Shown here: positions 32,621 to 43,619 of the stretch, piece by piece
How the letters are laid out: each line of letters begins with the position of its first letter
How positions within the stretch are numbered: position 1 is the stretch's first letter
NCBI RefSeq assembly: GCF_003996855.1
Contig: NZ_NRQY01000001.1
Span: 111,817-175,816 of the forward strand
Length of the DNA stretch: 64,000 nt
Direction: 5' to 3'
Source of the DNA: Morganella morganii
GTDB taxonomy: Bacteria > Pseudomonadota > Gammaproteobacteria > Enterobacterales > Enterobacteriaceae
The notes under the pieces: model-generated
The model's input: the letters and a program-made list of their open reading frames with translations, nothing else
What the model was told of the DNA's origin: nothing
Databases searched by the model: none
Translations under genes and position numbers: made by a program

Positions 32621-32950
32621 GATGTGCTCCTTATGAGTGAGGTATTTCGTTATGATATTAATACTCATTTAAAAACATACGCGTTTTTGCCCGGGTTGCA
32701 AGCCGCTAAGCACATAATGAGCAACTGTCCGGCTCGGTAACAGTAAATCGCGGTAACAAAATTCATCAGAGTCTCATTCCGTAAAATTTCCGGCGGGTTT
32801 TGCCCTGTCCTGCATAACCCGCCTGCTGAAAACAAAACAATCAGTATCATTTATATATTAATAATTTTAGTGAATGTATCCCAAAACACCGTTACAAACC
32901 CTGGTGAAGGGATTCAGCTTCCCGTTACAGGCGGATAATCCGAAAAAATC
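32621..32950. other. budC-galS intergenic region, left part
   Basis: 330 bases without a supported gene. It contains a perfect 8-base inverted repeat GGCGGGTT/AACCCGCC (32792-32799 with 32816-32823) with a 16-base loop but no T run on either strand, so it is not a clear terminator. It may be a leader hairpin or operator of budC. Confidence 0.4.
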
Positions 32951-32952
32951 AA

Positions 32953-32966
32953 TGTAAACGCTTTCT
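32953..32966 (+). promoter_or_regulatory. Gal operator in front of galS
   Basis: TGTAAACGCTTTCT resembles the GalR/GalS half-site pair around CG (consensus TGNAANCGNTTNCA). Its centre is about 61.5 bases upstream of the predicted galS start site. Confidence 0.65.
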
Positions 32967-32971
32967 TTTGC

Positions 32972-33014
32972 TGTGAGGTGAATCACAAGGTCATCACACT
33001 CTCCGGGTTAAGAT
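32972..33014 (+). promoter_or_regulatory. CRP site and galS promoter
   Basis: TGTGA-GGTGAA-TCACA (32972-32987) is a perfect CRP core. TAAGAT at 33009-33014 fits a -10, putting the start near 33021 and the CRP centre at -41.5, the class II position. Confidence 0.8.
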
Positions 33015-33051
33015 GACAACATGTTTCATTACCTCTGACCTGTAATTTCCG

Positions 33052-34065
33052 ATGACATCTATACACCCTGTGACTATCCGTGATGTTGCAAAACGCGCCG
33101 GTGTTTCCGTTGCCACGGTATCCCGTGTGCTGAACAATACGGCGGCAACCCGCCCGGAAACCAGAGATCTGGTGATGAAGGCCGTGGCTGAGCTGGATTA
33201 CCGGCCGAACGCCAATGCACAGGCACTGGTCAGCCAGAGCAGTGATATTCTCGGCGTGGTGGTGATGGATGTGTCCGACCCGTTTTTCGGCGCGCTGGTC
33301 AAAGCGGTGGATACTGTCGCCCAGCAGCACAGCAAACATGTGCTGATCGGAAATGGTTATCATCAGGCAGAACAGGAGCGCCATGCGATAGAGGTGCTGA
33401 TCCGCCAGCGCTGCAACGCCCTGGTGGTGCATTCCAAAGCCCTCAGTGACGGGGAACTGAGTGATTTTCTCCGCCAGGTGCCCGGCATGACGGTTATTAA
33501 CCGCGTTATTCCCGGCTTTGAGCACCGCTGTGTCGGGCTGGATAACCTGTCCGGCGGGGAAATGGCTACCCGACTGCTGATTTCACAGGGACATCAGCGT
33601 ATCGGTTATCTCGGCTCCACTCATGAGATAGAAGATAATACCCTGCGTTATCAGGGCTACTGCAAAGCCATGAGCGCCGCCGGACTGACTTCCGCTGCCG
33701 CCTGGTATGCTGCCGGCCCGCCGGATTCTGACGGCGGCGAAGCTGCCATGATTGAACTGCTGGGACGCAATCAGTCGCTCTCCGCGGTGTTTGCCTATAA
33801 CGATGCCATGGCTGCCGGTGCCATGTCGGTGCTGAATGAAAACGGTATCCGCGTGCCGCAGCAATTCTCTCTGATCGGGTTTGATGATATTCCCGCTGCC
33901 CGTTTTACCACACCGAAACTGACCACCGTGCGCTATCCGGTGGTCTCCATGGCCATGCTGGCGACTGAACTCGCCTTAGCCGGTGCCGCCGGAACCTCCC
34001 CGCAGCCGGAGCCACATGTGTTTATGCCGACCCTGGTTATCCGTCACTCTTCTGCCTGCCGGTGA
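33052..34065 (+). CDS. galS: Galactose regulon isorepressor GalS
   Basis: LacI-family repressor of galactose and methyl-galactoside transport genes, relieved by galactose. 337 residues: [25 protein letters not shown], hinge [13 protein letters not shown], then a sugar-binding domain nearly colinear with E. coli GalS ([34 protein letters not shown]). It precedes mglBAC in the same direction, as in E. coli, and shares with mglB an operator plus CRP layout, so it should repress both. GalR-like alternatives are less likely given this position. Confidence 0.92.
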   Translation: MTSIHPVTIRDVAKRAGVSVATVSRVLNNTAATRPETRDLVMKAVAELDYRPNANAQALVSQSSDILGVVVMDVSDPFFGALVKAVDTVAQQHSKHVLIGNGYHQAEQERHAIEVLIRQRCNALVVHSKALSDGELSDFLRQVPGMTVINRVIPGFEHRCVGLDNLSGGEMATRLLISQGHQRIGYLGSTHEIEDNTLRYQGYCKAMSAAGLTSAAAWYAAGPPDSDGGEAAMIELLGRNQSLSAVFAYNDAMAAGAMSVLNENGIRVPQQFSLIGFDDIPAARFTTPKLTTVRYPVVSMAMLATELALAGAAGTSPQPEPHVFMPTLVIRHSSACR

Positions 34066-34075
34066 TATTTCCGCA

Positions 34076-34089
34076 TGTAAACGTTTTCA
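34076..34089 (+). promoter_or_regulatory. Gal operator in front of mglB
   Basis: TGTAAACGTTTTCA, a good match to the Gal operator, centred near -59.5 of the predicted mgl start and 4 bases before the CRP site. Confidence 0.8.
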
Positions 34090-34092
34090 ATC

Positions 34093-34135
34093 TGTGAGTC
34101 TATTCACAGACGAATAACAACTCTCATTTTATGAT
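34093..34135 (+). promoter_or_regulatory. CRP site and mglBAC promoter
   Basis: TGTGA-GTCTAT-TCACA (34093-34108) is a perfect CRP core; TATGAT (34130-34135) is the likely -10. The start near 34142 puts CRP at -41.5, as known for E. coli mgl. Confidence 0.85.
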
Positions 34136-34323
34136 TCGGGCGTTTCCTGACGTTATCGTCATGTCCCTGGTTCTGCCATCTTCTTACAGGCATGCCGTTT
34201 TATTTATAAATTATTATTATCATTTGCCGGAAGAATGATAAACACCGCCCCTGCCTTTCCTCTGAATAACAGGTGGCGTCATAAATAAAAACTGTACCCT
34301 ATCCCCCGACCCGGAGGCAGAGA

Positions 34324-35319
34324 ATGAAGAAGCATTTTGTCCTGGCTGGCGTTGCCGCCGCCATGCTGTTTGGTGCTGCCGCACAAGCACAGGCTGATAC
34401 CCGTATTGGTGTGACCATCTACAAATACGATGACAACTTTATGTCTATCGTCCGTAAAGCCCTTGAAAAAGATGCAAAAAATTCACCGGAAATTACACTT
34501 CTGATGAATGATTCACAAAATGACCAATCCAAACAGAATGATCAGATTGATGTGCTGCTGGCTAAAGGCGTCAAAGCACTGGCGATCAACCTAGTTGATC
34601 CTGCCGCCGCGCCGGTAATCATCGACAAAGCAAAATCCAATGATGTTCCTGTGGTTTTCTTCAACAAAGAGCCTTCCCGCAAAGCCCTCGATAGTTACGA
34701 TAAAGCCTATTTTGTCGGTACTGACTCCAAAGAATCCGGGGTTATCCAGGGTGAACTGATTGCCAAACACTGGGCGGCTAACCCGGCGTGGGATCTGAAC
34801 AAAGACGGCAAAATTCAGTATGTGCTGATCAAAGGTGAACCGGGACACCCGGATGCCGAAGCCCGCACTACGTATTCCGTCAAAACCCTGAATGAGAAAG
34901 GTATCCCGACAGAACAGCTTCAGCTCGATACCGCGATGTGGGATACCGCACAGGCCAAAGATAAAATGGATGCATGGCTCTCCGGCCCGAATGCAGACAA
35001 AATCGAAGTGGTTATTGCCAACAATGACGCGATGGCAATGGGCGCGGTTGAAGCCCTGAAAGCACACAACAAAACCCATATTCCGGTCTTTGGTGTGGAT
35101 GCCCTGCCGGAAGCCCTCTCAATGGTAAAATCCGGGGCAATGGCCGGTACGGTGCTGAATGACGCGGAAAACCAGGCAAAAGCCACCATGGCTATCACCA
35201 AAAACCTGGAGGAAGGCAAACCGGCCGCTGAAGGAACCGATTACAAAATTGAGAACAATGTTATCCGTGTGCCGTATGTCGGCGTGGATAAAGAGAACCT
35301 GTCACAGTTTATAAAATAA
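34324..35319 (+). CDS. mglB: Galactose/glucose periplasmic binding protein
   Basis: High-affinity D-galactose and D-glucose binding protein of the Mgl ABC importer and Trg chemoreceptor ligand. Signal peptide [21 protein letters not shown] ends near ADTRIG. 331 residues; the EF-hand-like calcium loop is seen in DLNKDGKIQ, and [16 protein letters not shown] is conserved. GGAGG precedes the ATG. It is the first gene of mglBAC. Confidence 0.96.
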   Translation: MKKHFVLAGVAAAMLFGAAAQAQADTRIGVTIYKYDDNFMSIVRKALEKDAKNSPEITLLMNDSQNDQSKQNDQIDVLLAKGVKALAINLVDPAAAPVIIDKAKSNDVPVVFFNKEPSRKALDSYDKAYFVGTDSKESGVIQGELIAKHWAANPAWDLNKDGKIQYVLIKGEPGHPDAEARTTYSVKTLNEKGIPTEQLQLDTAMWDTAQAKDKMDAWLSGPNADKIEVVIANNDAMAMGAVEALKAHNKTHIPVFGVDALPEALSMVKSGAMAGTVLNDAENQAKATMAITKNLEEGKPAAEGTDYKIENNVIRVPYVGVDKENLSQFIK

Positions 35320-35392
35320 ACGGTGATTCTTTCCGCCCGCAGCGTCCGTGCTGCGGGTGTGTCCGGAACGATAACATTAGCCAGGTGTATGT

Positions 35393-36901
35393 ATGGCCGA
35401 CAGCTCAGGCGAATATCTGCTGGAAATGATGCATATCAATAAATCATTTCCCGGCGTTAAGGCACTCGATAATGTCAATTTACGGGTACGACCGCACTCC
35501 GTTCATGCCCTGATGGGCGAAAACGGTGCCGGTAAATCCACATTATTAAAATGCCTTTTCGGGATTTATAAAAAAGACAGCGGCAGCATCCTGTTTCAGG
35601 GACAGGAAATCGATTTTAAAGGCTCAAAAGAAGCACTGGAACACGGCGTTTCCATGGTGCATCAGGAGCTGAACCTGGTGCTTCAGCGCTCGGTGATGGA
35701 CAACATGTGGCTGGGACGCTATCCCGCCAAAGGTTTTTTTGTCGATCAGAACAAGATGCTGAAAGACACACAAGCCATCTTTGATGAGCTGGATATCGAT
35801 ATCGATCCGCGGGAAAAAGTCCGCAATTTATCTGTTTCACAAATGCAGATGATCGAAATCGCCAAGGCGTTTTCCTATAACGCCAAAATTGTGATCATGG
35901 ATGAGCCGACCTCCTCCCTGACCGAAAAAGAAGTCAATCATCTGTTTACCATTATCCGCAAGCTGAAAGATCGCGGCTGCGGCATCGTCTATATCTCCCA
36001 CAAAATGGAAGAGATTTTCCGTCTCTGTGATGAGATAACCATTCTGCGTGACGGCCAGTGGATCTCCACACAGCCTCTCGACGGGCTGACGATGGATAAT
36101 ATTATTTCCGCGATGGTCGGGCGCACACTCAGCCAGCGTTTTCCGGAAAAACAGAGCACGCCGGGAGATGTCATGCTGGAGGTCAGAAACCTCACCTCTC
36201 TGCGCCAGCCGTCTATCCGTGATATCAGCTTCGATCTGCATCAGGGGGAAATCCTCGGTATCGCCGGTCTGGTCGGTGCCAAACGGACGGATATTCTCGA
36301 AACCCTGTTCGGTATCCGCGAGAAATCCTCGGGCACTATCACACTGAGAGGGAAAACCATTAAGAACAACAGCGCCAATGAAGCCATTAACCACGGCTTC
36401 GCGCTGGTCACCGAAGAGCGCCGCGCCACGGGAATCTATGCCTGGCTGAATATCAGCTTTAACTCGCTGATTTCAAACATGGGCAAATATAAAAATAAAC
36501 TGGGTCTGCTGGATAACAGCAAAATGAAAAGTGATACCCAGTGGGTGATTGATTCCATGCGGGTAAAAACCCCGGGTCACCACACCCAGATAGGCTCGCT
36601 GTCCGGCGGGAATCAGCAGAAAGTGATTATCGGCCGCTGGCTGCTGACACAACCGGAAGTGTTAATGCTGGATGAACCGACGCGGGGCATTGATGTCGGG
36701 GCAAAATTTGAAATTTACCAGCTGATTACTGAACTGGCCAAAAAAGGAAAAGGGATCATTATCGTTTCCTCCGAAATGCCGGAACTGCCGGGGATCACAG
36801 ACCGGATTCTGGTGATGAGCAACGGTGAGATCGCCGGTATCGTCAACACCCGTGACACCTCGCAGAGTGAGATTTTACGTCTCGCCTCCCTTCACCTTTA
36901 A
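35393..36901 (+). CDS. mglA: Galactose/methyl-galactoside import ATPase
   Basis: Duplicated ABC ATPase of the sugar family, 502 residues. The first half has Walker [10 protein letters not shown], signature LSVSQMQM and Walker [10 protein letters not shown]; the second has the degenerate loop GLVGAKRTD as in E. coli, signature LSGGNQQK and Walker [10 protein letters not shown]. It forms the cytoplasmic motor with MglC. Confidence 0.96.
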   Translation: MADSSGEYLLEMMHINKSFPGVKALDNVNLRVRPHSVHALMGENGAGKSTLLKCLFGIYKKDSGSILFQGQEIDFKGSKEALEHGVSMVHQELNLVLQRSVMDNMWLGRYPAKGFFVDQNKMLKDTQAIFDELDIDIDPREKVRNLSVSQMQMIEIAKAFSYNAKIVIMDEPTSSLTEKEVNHLFTIIRKLKDRGCGIVYISHKMEEIFRLCDEITILRDGQWISTQPLDGLTMDNIISAMVGRTLSQRFPEKQSTPGDVMLEVRNLTSLRQPSIRDISFDLHQGEILGIAGLVGAKRTDILETLFGIREKSSGTITLRGKTIKNNSANEAINHGFALVTEERRATGIYAWLNISFNSLISNMGKYKNKLGLLDNSKMKSDTQWVIDSMRVKTPGHHTQIGSLSGGNQQKVIIGRWLLTQPEVLMLDEPTRGIDVGAKFEIYQLITELAKKGKGIIIVSSEMPELPGITDRILVMSNGEIAGIVNTRDTSQSEILRLASLHL

Positions 36902-36912
36902 GGATATTAACA

Positions 36913-37926
36913 ATGAGCGCAGCATTAAATAAAAAAAGCTTCCTGTCCTATCTGAAGGACGGGGGGATTTATGTGGTTCTGCTGGTATTACTAGCGATCA
37001 TTATCATTCAGGACCCGACATTCCTCAGCCTGATGAATCTGAGTAATATCCTGACACAATCCTCAGTACGGATTATTATCGCGCTGGGTGTGGCGGGGCT
37101 GATTGTCACCCAGGGCACGGATTTATCCGCAGGTCGTCAGGTCGGGCTGGCAGCGGTGATTGCGGCAACATTGCTGCAATCCATGGAAAACGTGAACAAA
37201 GTTTTCCCGCAGATGGAAACCTGGTCTATCCCGCTGGTGATCCTGCTGGTGTGTGCGGTCGGTGCGGTTATCGGTCTGATTAACGGACTGATTATTGCCT
37301 ATCTGAACGTCACCCCCTTTATTACTACTCTCGGTACGATGATCATCGTTTACGGCGTCAACTCCCTGTATTACGACTCTGTCGGTGCTTCGCCGGTGGC
37401 CGGGTTTGATCCGAAATTCTCTGAATTTGCCCAGGGATTTATCCGTTTCGGTGATTTTAAGCTGTCATATATTACGTTTTATGCCGCGATAGCTGTCTTT
37501 TTTGTCTGGATACTGTGGAATAAAACCCGCTTCGGTAAAAATATCTTTGCTATCGGCGGTAACCCGGAAGCAGCCAAAGTATCCGGCGTCAATGTCGGCC
37601 TGAACCTGATTATGATTTATGCCTTATCCGGGGTGTTTTATGCCTTCGGCGGGCTGCTGGAAGCCGGGCGCATCGGCAGTGCGACCAACAACCTTGGCTT
37701 TATGTATGAACTGGATGCCATCGCGGCCTGTGTGGTGGGCGGCGTGTCCTTCTCCGGCGGGGTCGGAACTGTGCTGGGCGTGGTGACCGGGGTGCTGATT
37801 TTTACCCTGATAAACTACGGCCTGACCTATATCGGAATCAACCCGTACTGGCAGTATATTATCAAGGGCAGCATCATTATTTTTGCCGTCGCGCTGGATT
37901 CACTGAAATACGCGAAGAAAAAATAA
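36913..37926 (+). CDS. mglC: Galactose/methyl-galactoside ABC transporter permease
   Basis: Inner-membrane permease of 337 residues with about 8-10 hydrophobic helices, very similar to E. coli MglC (NLSNILTQSSVRIIIALGVAGLIVTQGTD). AAGGA sits 9 bases before the ATG, which is 11 bases after mglA. Last gene of the operon, followed by a terminator. Confidence 0.96.
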   Translation: MSAALNKKSFLSYLKDGGIYVVLLVLLAIIIIQDPTFLSLMNLSNILTQSSVRIIIALGVAGLIVTQGTDLSAGRQVGLAAVIAATLLQSMENVNKVFPQMETWSIPLVILLVCAVGAVIGLINGLIIAYLNVTPFITTLGTMIIVYGVNSLYYDSVGASPVAGFDPKFSEFAQGFIRFGDFKLSYITFYAAIAVFFVWILWNKTRFGKNIFAIGGNPEAAKVSGVNVGLNLIMIYALSGVFYAFGGLLEAGRIGSATNNLGFMYELDAIAACVVGGVSFSGGVGTVLGVVTGVLIFTLINYGLTYIGINPYWQYIIKGSIIIFAVALDSLKYAKKK

Positions 37927-37941
37927 TTCCGCTGAAATGCA

Positions 37942-37970
37942 AAAAGACCCGCAGTGCGGGTCTTTTGTTT
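37942..37970. terminator. Bidirectional terminator between mglC and speB
   Basis: GACCCGC/GCGGGTC (37946-37952 with 37956-37962), A-rich on the left and T-rich on the right. Serves the convergent mglC and speB genes. Confidence 0.9.
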
Positions 37971-37990
37971 TAACGGTGGTGAAACCGGTT

Positions 37991-38914
37991 TCAGCCTTTT
38001 TTCGCAGCCTGAAGATAGAGCATTTCCAGCGCGATAGTCGCCCCGGCCAGTGCCGTGATATCAGACTGATCATACGCCGGTGCCACTTCCACCAGATCCA
38101 TCCCGACAATATTGAGCGGCTGAAGGCCGCGCAGCAGTTTCAGCGCGCGGTCAGTTGTCAGCCCGCCGATAACCGGTGTGCCGGTGCCCGGGGCAAATGC
38201 CGGGTCCAGGCAGTCGATATCGAAGGTCAGATAAACCGGCATATCACCGACAATCGCTTTCACCTGTGCAATCACATCATCCACCGTACGGTCATTGACC
38301 TGCGCGGCATCAATCACGGTGAAACCGTTATCTGTTTCATGCTCGGTACGGATACCAATCTGCACGGAATGCGCCGGGTCAATCAGTCCCTCATTCGGGG
38401 CATGATAGAACATAGTGCCGTGGTCAAACTTGCTGCCGTTACCGTAAGTGTCGGTATGGGCATCAAAATGCACCAGCGCCATCTTACCGAAATGTTTGGC
38501 GTGTGCACGCAGCAACGGCAGAGTCACAAAGTGATCGCCCCCGAAAGAGAGACATTTTTTACCGGACGCCAGCACTTTCTCTGTGTGCGCCTGTAACTTA
38601 TCACTCATGTCCTGTGCATCACCGAATGCGAACACCAGATCACCGCAGTCCACAACATTGAGACGCTCACGCATATCGAATGTCCACGGCCAGCGGTTAC
38701 CTTCCCAGGCCAGATTGGTTGAAATCTGGCGGATCGCTGCCGGTCCGTGACGGGAACCGGCGCGGCCGGAGGTCGCCATATCAAACGGAACACCGGTGAT
38801 CACCCAGTCAGCGTCACTGGTGTACGGCTGGAAATTCAGCGGCAGGCGGAGAAAACCAAACGCATTAGAGACCAGTGAGTTATCGGTCTGATTGCCTAAT
38901 GTGCTGTTAATCAT
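37991..38914 (-). CDS. speB: Agmatinase
   Basis: Manganese ureohydrolase that splits agmatine to putrescine and urea. 307 residues (E. coli 306). The metal motifs [19 protein letters not shown] and [18 protein letters not shown] are intact. It is 59 bases downstream of speA on the same strand, giving the complete arginine-to-putrescine route via agmatine. Confidence 0.96.
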   Translation of the reverse strand: MINSTLGNQTDNSLVSNAFGFLRLPLNFQPYTSDADWVITGVPFDMATSGRAGSRHGPAAIRQISTNLAWEGNRWPWTFDMRERLNVVDCGDLVFAFGDAQDMSDKLQAHTEKVLASGKKCLSFGGDHFVTLPLLRAHAKHFGKMALVHFDAHTDTYGNGSKFDHGTMFYHAPNEGLIDPAHSVQIGIRTEHETDNGFTVIDAAQVNDRTVDDVIAQVKAIVGDMPVYLTFDIDCLDPAFAPGTGTPVIGGLTTDRALKLLRGLQPLNIVGMDLVEVAPAYDQSDITALAGATIALEMLYLQAAKKG

Positions 38915-38973
38915 AATAATTCCTTTATCAATGTCTTACTGACACAAAGCCGGACGTATTATCCCGACGGGTA

Positions 38974-40878
38974 TTATTCATCTTCTAAATAAGTGTAACC
39001 GTACAGGCCGCTCTCGAACTCTTCGGTAAAGGCCTTTTGCTCCTCTTCATCCAGATCAGAGATTTTCACCTGATCACGGAAGCGTTCGAGCAGAATTTTC
39101 GGATCGAGCTTCACATACTGAAGCATATCCGCCACGGAATCGCCCTCTTCGCTTTCCAGATAGCGTACCTGGCTGTTCTCACCGACATACACATCCAGCG
39201 CGGCGGTATCGCCGAACAGGTTATGCATATTACCGAGAATTTCCTGATAGGCACCAATCATAAAAAAGCCCATCATCGGCGGATTTTCCGGGTCATAAGA
39301 CGGCATCGGCATAGTGGTTGCCACCCCGTCGCCGTCAACATAGTGGTCGATAATGCCGTCAGAATCACAGGTGATATCCAGCAGCACCGCGCGGCGATCC
39401 AGCGGCTTATCCAGCCCCTCAATCGGCAGTACCGGGAACAGCTGATCGATCCCCCAAGCATCCGGCAGCGACTGGAACAGCGAGAAATTCACATAGAATT
39501 TATCCGCCATGCGTTCCTGGAGTTCATCGATAATCGGGCGGTGTGCGCGGTTACCCGGATCAAGATCCTGCTGGATACGGCGGCAGATATTCAGATACAG
39601 CCCTTCCGCCCAGGCGCGTTCGGTCAGAGACAGCATGCCCTGCGCGTACTGCGTGTGGACATCATGCAGGTCGAGCTGGCTGTCGTGCAGCCATTCGCGC
39701 AGAGAGCGGGCGTTGCCCTTGGTCTGCATCTCTTCCCAGGTTTCCCACAGGCTGGCAACCGGACGCGGCGCGTCTTCCGCCGGAGCTTCCACCGGGGAGA
39801 ATTCGTTACGCTCCACGCCGATCACATTGGAAACCAGCACCGTATGGTGAGCCGTCAGGGCGCGGCCGGATTCGGTGATCACGGTCGGGTGCGGCAGGCC
39901 GTGCTCTTCGCAGGCATCACCGATAGCCCAGATCACATTATTCGCATACTCATTCAGCCCGTAATTTACTGAGCAGTCAGACTGAGAACGCGTGCCTTCA
40001 TAGTCCACCCCGAGGCCGCCGCCGACATCAAAGCACTGAATATTGACACCCAGCTGATGCAGTTCGACATAAAAACGGGCGGATTCACGGACACCGGTGG
40101 CGATATCACGGATATTCGCCATCTGTGAGCCAAGGTGGAAGTGCAGCAGTTGCAGGCTCTCCAGGCTGTCAGCCTGACGCAGCATATCAATCAGTTGCAG
40201 CACCTGAGTCGCTGCCAGGCCGAATTTGGATTTCTCACCGCCGCTGGCCTGCCATTTACCGGAGCCCTGAGACGCCAGACGGGCCCGCACGCCCAGACGC
40301 GGCACCACATCAAGATTTTTGGCTTCTTCAAGCACCATGGCAATTTCAGACATTTTTTCAATCACAAGATACACTTTGTGACCGAGTTTTTCGCCCATCA
40401 GGGCAAGACGGATATACTCGCGGTCTTTATAGCCGTTGCAGACGATTACACTGCGGGTCATACCGGCATGTGCCAGTACCGCCATCAGCTCGGCTTTGGA
40501 ACCGGCTTCCAGCCCCAGCGGCTCCCCGGCATTGACCAGGGTTTCAATCACGCGCCGCTGCTGGTTAACCTTAATCGGGTACACCAGAAAATAATCACCT
40601 TTGTAACCATAAGATTCGCGGGCGCGGCGGAACGCGGCATTAATTGAGCGCAGACGATGCTGCAAAATCTGCGGAAAGCAGAATAATGCAGGCAGACGGA
40701 TGTGTTCCCGCTCTTTCTGCACACGGTTGACCAGCTCAGCCAGGTCAACGGAGGCCTGCGGTATATCCGGATTCGGGCAGACGGTGACATGACCGAGGTC
40801 ATTCACACCGTAATAGCTGCCGCCCCAGTATGCGATGTTATAGGTTTGCTGCATCTTCAGCGCGATATTATCATTCAT
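38974..40878 (-). CDS. speA: Biosynthetic arginine decarboxylase
   Basis: PLP-dependent decarboxylase making agmatine from arginine. 634 residues, shorter than E. coli (658) by a poorly conserved N-terminal tail, and colinear from about residue 10. The PLP lysine is in LVYPIKVNQ, and the glycine loop is in [13 protein letters not shown]. The substrate cysteine region [10 protein letters not shown] is present. The start [19 protein letters not shown] fits, with AGGAGATGAC upstream. Upstream is a long leader region shared with the divergent metK. Confidence 0.95.
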   Translation of the reverse strand: MNDNIALKMQQTYNIAYWGGSYYGVNDLGHVTVCPNPDIPQASVDLAELVNRVQKEREHIRLPALFCFPQILQHRLRSINAAFRRARESYGYKGDYFLVYPIKVNQQRRVIETLVNAGEPLGLEAGSKAELMAVLAHAGMTRSVIVCNGYKDREYIRLALMGEKLGHKVYLVIEKMSEIAMVLEEAKNLDVVPRLGVRARLASQGSGKWQASGGEKSKFGLAATQVLQLIDMLRQADSLESLQLLHFHLGSQMANIRDIATGVRESARFYVELHQLGVNIQCFDVGGGLGVDYEGTRSQSDCSVNYGLNEYANNVIWAIGDACEEHGLPHPTVITESGRALTAHHTVLVSNVIGVERNEFSPVEAPAEDAPRPVASLWETWEEMQTKGNARSLREWLHDSQLDLHDVHTQYAQGMLSLTERAWAEGLYLNICRRIQQDLDPGNRAHRPIIDELQERMADKFYVNFSLFQSLPDAWGIDQLFPVLPIEGLDKPLDRRAVLLDITCDSDGIIDHYVDGDGVATTMPMPSYDPENPPMMGFFMIGAYQEILGNMHNLFGDTAALDVYVGENSQVRYLESEEGDSVADMLQYVKLDPKILLERFRDQVKISDLDEEEQKAFTEEFESGLYGYTYLEDE

Positions 40879-41477
40879 TAGTCATCTCCTGATTCTGGAG
40901 TGAAACTTACCTGTATGGCTGACATACGCCTATCCCCCTTCACCGTGGGATAAATCTGTCCTGTTGACAAGTAAAAATTCAAAATGGATTACATCATCCG
41001 GCAAAAACCGGACACAGATTTACGGGCTTACCGCAGAGTGACCCGCCTGCCTGCGTTATCCGGTCTGTTTGAGTGTAACGGATACGGAAAACACCGTGCA
41101 GAGCACGTGTCAGTCAGAAAGGAAGAGAGAACAGAAAAAGACGCGGACACATGCTGTAAGGCACGTGGCTGTTGAACGTCAACAAGCAGCAGATAATGGT
41201 TCATCAGCCCATTTACCCCCACACAGGATTACACACCGTAACCCCCGCCTGAATCATACAGAAAACCTGAGTTTCTGCCGTTTATAACTGAAGAAAAATT
41301 CACAGCTACTGGCCGCAGTTTATACCGGTAATAACACAAAAATGCAAAATCAAAATGACGGATAAGTGTAAAAAATAAAAACAGTCCCGTAACACATTTT
41401 GAAAAGTGAAAAAAACCATATGAAAAACCGTTCGCACTATAAAATTTCTGGAACCACTGCCGATTATACATTAGAAT
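40879..41477. other. Divergent speA-metK intergenic region
   Basis: About 600 bases before the met boxes with no supported gene. A 58-codon minus-strand ORF starting at 41204 (MNHYLLLVDVQQPRALQHV) lies upstream of speA, where E. coli has the small yqgB region; it does not resemble YqgB and I leave it uncalled. Small hairpins (TCCGG/CCGGA near 41000) are seen but no terminators. Confidence 0.4.
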
Positions 41478-41501
41478 AGCCGTCTAGAAGTTAATACATC
41501 C
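41478..41501 (+). promoter_or_regulatory. Tandem met boxes (MetJ operator) of metK
   Basis: Three contiguous 8-base units AGCCGTCT, AGAAGTTA and ATACATCC match AGACGTCT in 7, 5 and 5 positions. They lie 45 bases upstream of metK, near TATACA (41465-41470) as a possible -10. MetJ plus SAM repression is expected. Confidence 0.7.
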
Positions 41502-41545
41502 ATCAATGTACCGAAAGTTCACTTCACTTAAGGTAGAGAAAAATA

Positions 41546-42700
41546 ATGACTACACATCTTTTCACTTCTGAGTCCGTATCTGAAGGACATCCGGATAAAA
41601 TTGCCGACCAAATTTCGGATGCAGTCCTTGATGCGATTTTAGAACAAGATCCCAAAGCGCGTGTTGCCTGCGAAACCTATGTCAAAACCGGTATGGTTCT
41701 GGTCGGCGGTGAAATCACCACCAAGGCCTGGGTTGATATTGAGGAAATCACGCGCCGTACTGTCCGTGAAATTGGCTATACCAGCTCATCTATGGGCTTT
41801 GATGCTGACTCCTGTGCAGTGATCAGTGCTATCGGTAAACAATCTGCCGACATCAACCAGGGCGTTGACCGCGCTGACCCGCTTGAGCAGGGTGCCGGTG
41901 ACCAGGGTCTGATGTTTGGTTATGCCTCAAATGAAACTGACGTGCTGATGCCGGCACCGATTACCTATGCTCACCGTCTGGTGGAGCGTCAGGCTCAGGT
42001 GCGTAAAAGCGGCACGCTGCCATGGCTGCGCCCGGATGCGAAAAGCCAGATCACTTTCCGTTACGACGACAACAAAATCGCCGGGATTGATGCGGTTGTG
42101 CTGTCAACCCAGCATTCTGAGGATATCTCACAGAAAGATCTGCATGAAGCGGTGATGGAAGAGATCATCAAGCCGGTTCTGCCGGTAGAGTGGCTGGACC
42201 CGACCACCAAATATTTCATCAACCCGACCGGCCGTTTCGTTATCGGCGGGCCAATGGGTGACTGCGGTCTGACCGGCCGTAAAATCATCGTCGATACCTA
42301 CGGCGGTATGGCACGTCACGGCGGCGGTGCATTCTCCGGTAAAGATCCGTCAAAAGTTGACCGTTCCGCAGCCTATGCAGCCCGTTATGTGGCAAAAAAT
42401 ATTGTCGCTGCCGGTCTGGCTGACCGCTGTGAAATCCAGGTTTCTTACGCGATTGGCGTGGCAGAGCCGACATCCATCATGGTGGAAACCTTCGGTACCG
42501 GTAAAATTTCCAACCAGCAACTGACACTGCTGGTGCGCGAGTTCTTCGACCTGCGTCCGTATGGTCTGATTCAGATGCTGGATCTGCTGCATCCGATTTA
42601 TCAGGAAACCGCAGCATACGGTCACTTCGGGCGCCCTCAGTTCCCGTGGGAAAAAACCGACAAAGCAGAACAGCTGCGCGAAGCCGCCGGTCTGAAATAA
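41546..42700 (+). CDS. metK: S-adenosylmethionine synthetase
   Basis: Makes S-adenosylmethionine from ATP and methionine. 384 residues, the usual length. [36 protein letters not shown], and [22 protein letters not shown] (P-loop-like) are intact. The E. coli-type N-terminus gives confidence in the start; AAGG is 12 bases upstream. Confidence 0.97.
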   Translation: MTTHLFTSESVSEGHPDKIADQISDAVLDAILEQDPKARVACETYVKTGMVLVGGEITTKAWVDIEEITRRTVREIGYTSSSMGFDADSCAVISAIGKQSADINQGVDRADPLEQGAGDQGLMFGYASNETDVLMPAPITYAHRLVERQAQVRKSGTLPWLRPDAKSQITFRYDDNKIAGIDAVVLSTQHSEDISQKDLHEAVMEEIIKPVLPVEWLDPTTKYFINPTGRFVIGGPMGDCGLTGRKIIVDTYGGMARHGGGAFSGKDPSKVDRSAAYAARYVAKNIVAAGLADRCEIQVSYAIGVAEPTSIMVETFGTGKISNQQLTLLVREFFDLRPYGLIQMLDLLHPIYQETAAYGHFGRPQFPWEKTDKAEQLREAAGLK

Positions 42701-42721
42701 TTTCCTGTTATTAACAGGTAC

Positions 42722-42750
42722 AAAAAACCGGCTGAAAAGCCGGTTTTTTT
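42722..42750. terminator. Bidirectional terminator after metK
   Basis: ACCGGCT/AGCCGGT (42727-42733 with 42738-42744), GAAA loop, A6 left and T7 right. Shared with the convergent YeeE/YedE gene. Confidence 0.9.
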
Positions 42751-42772
42751 ATATTCTGAATCCCGGAGTCAA

Positions 42773-43198
42773 TTACGCTTTGCTGCGTTGCTGTGATGAA
42801 TACAGTGCAAAAATCACCATTCCGGCAATCATTGATGCGGTAAATACCAATCCTTTAATACTGAGCATCCCGGATAACACAATACCCGGTCCCGGGCAGA
42901 TCCCCGCCAGTCCCCAGCCGATACCAAACAGCAGTGCGCCGGTCAGCAGGCGTTTATCAATTTTACTGTTTACCGGTAACTCAAGCGGTGTGCCGCATAC
43001 CGTCTTTTTGCGTTTTTTAGCCACGATAAAGGCAACCATACTGATTGCCATCGCCACCGCCATGGTGATCAGCAGAGAGGGGTCCCAGTTACCGGTGATA
43101 TCCAGAAATGCCAGGATTTTCTGCGGATTACCCATCCCGGCCACCAGCAAGCCGAGGCCGAACAAAATCCCGCTGATTAATGCAGTGATAACAGGCAT
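42773..43198 (-). CDS. YeeE/YedE (DUF6691) half-transporter, second component
   Basis: 141 residues with four hydrophobic segments and the signature GIGWGLAGICPGPGIVL, in which the cysteine is the conserved sulfur-binding residue. It pairs with the gene upstream to make one full YeeE/YedE-type pore that in other bacteria takes up thiosulfate or other sulfane sulfur. It resembles Serratia PmpB. It lies 9 bases after its partner gene in the regulated operon. Confidence 0.85.
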   Translation of the reverse strand: MPVITALISGILFGLGLLVAGMGNPQKILAFLDITGNWDPSLLITMAVAMAISMVAFIVAKKRKKTVCGTPLELPVNSKIDKRLLTGALLFGIGWGLAGICPGPGIVLSGMLSIKGLVFTASMIAGMVIFALYSSQQRSKA

Positions 43199-43207
43199 AG
43201 CGCGTCC

Positions 43208-43618
43208 TTATTTCATCAGCCAGACAGTCAGAAAAGCACTGACCATAAACACTGCCACGGCGGCAAATGATCGTTTTGATAACCGCGCCATGCCGCAGAT
43301 ACCGTGCCCGCTGGTACAGCCGTTACCGAGCCGTGTGCCGAAACCGACCAGCAGACCGGCGGCGATCAGCAGCGGATAACCCGCGGCGATCACCACATCC
43401 GGCTGACCGGCAAACAGCCTGTAAACCCACGGCGCACCAGCCAGCCCGGCAATAAACGCTATCCGCCAGCCACTCTGTTTTGTGAACATATTGGCGAAAA
43501 TACCGCTGATGCCGGCAATCCGCCCGTTAAACAGCAGCAGTACCGCAACCGCGATACCGATCATCAGCCCGCCCAGAGCCGCACTGACCGGCGTAAAGGC
43601 CGCGCTATCAATAATCAT
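43208..43618 (-). CDS. YeeE/YedE half-transporter, first component
   Basis: 136 residues, membrane protein with about four helices. The motif GNGCTSGHGICGMARLS contains the family cysteines needed for sulfur relay. Starts 1 base after the ArsR-type regulator stop, so it is translationally linked to it. Related to Serratia PmpA. Substrate likely thiosulfate or a persulfide; inferred from the family. Confidence 0.85.
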   Translation of the reverse strand: MIIDSAAFTPVSAALGGLMIGIAVAVLLLFNGRIAGISGIFANMFTKQSGWRIAFIAGLAGAPWVYRLFAGQPDVVIAAGYPLLIAAGLLVGFGTRLGNGCTSGHGICGMARLSKRSFAAVAVFMVSAFLTVWLMK

Positions 43619-43619
43619 A

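Noticed and set aside
32792..32823. GGCGGGTT/AACCCGCC hairpin as terminator
   Set aside because: No T run on either strand and no gene ending beside it.
41028..41222. Minus-strand small ORF upstream of speA
   Set aside because: No match to YqgB or a known leader peptide, weak start; kept only as a note in the intergenic entry.
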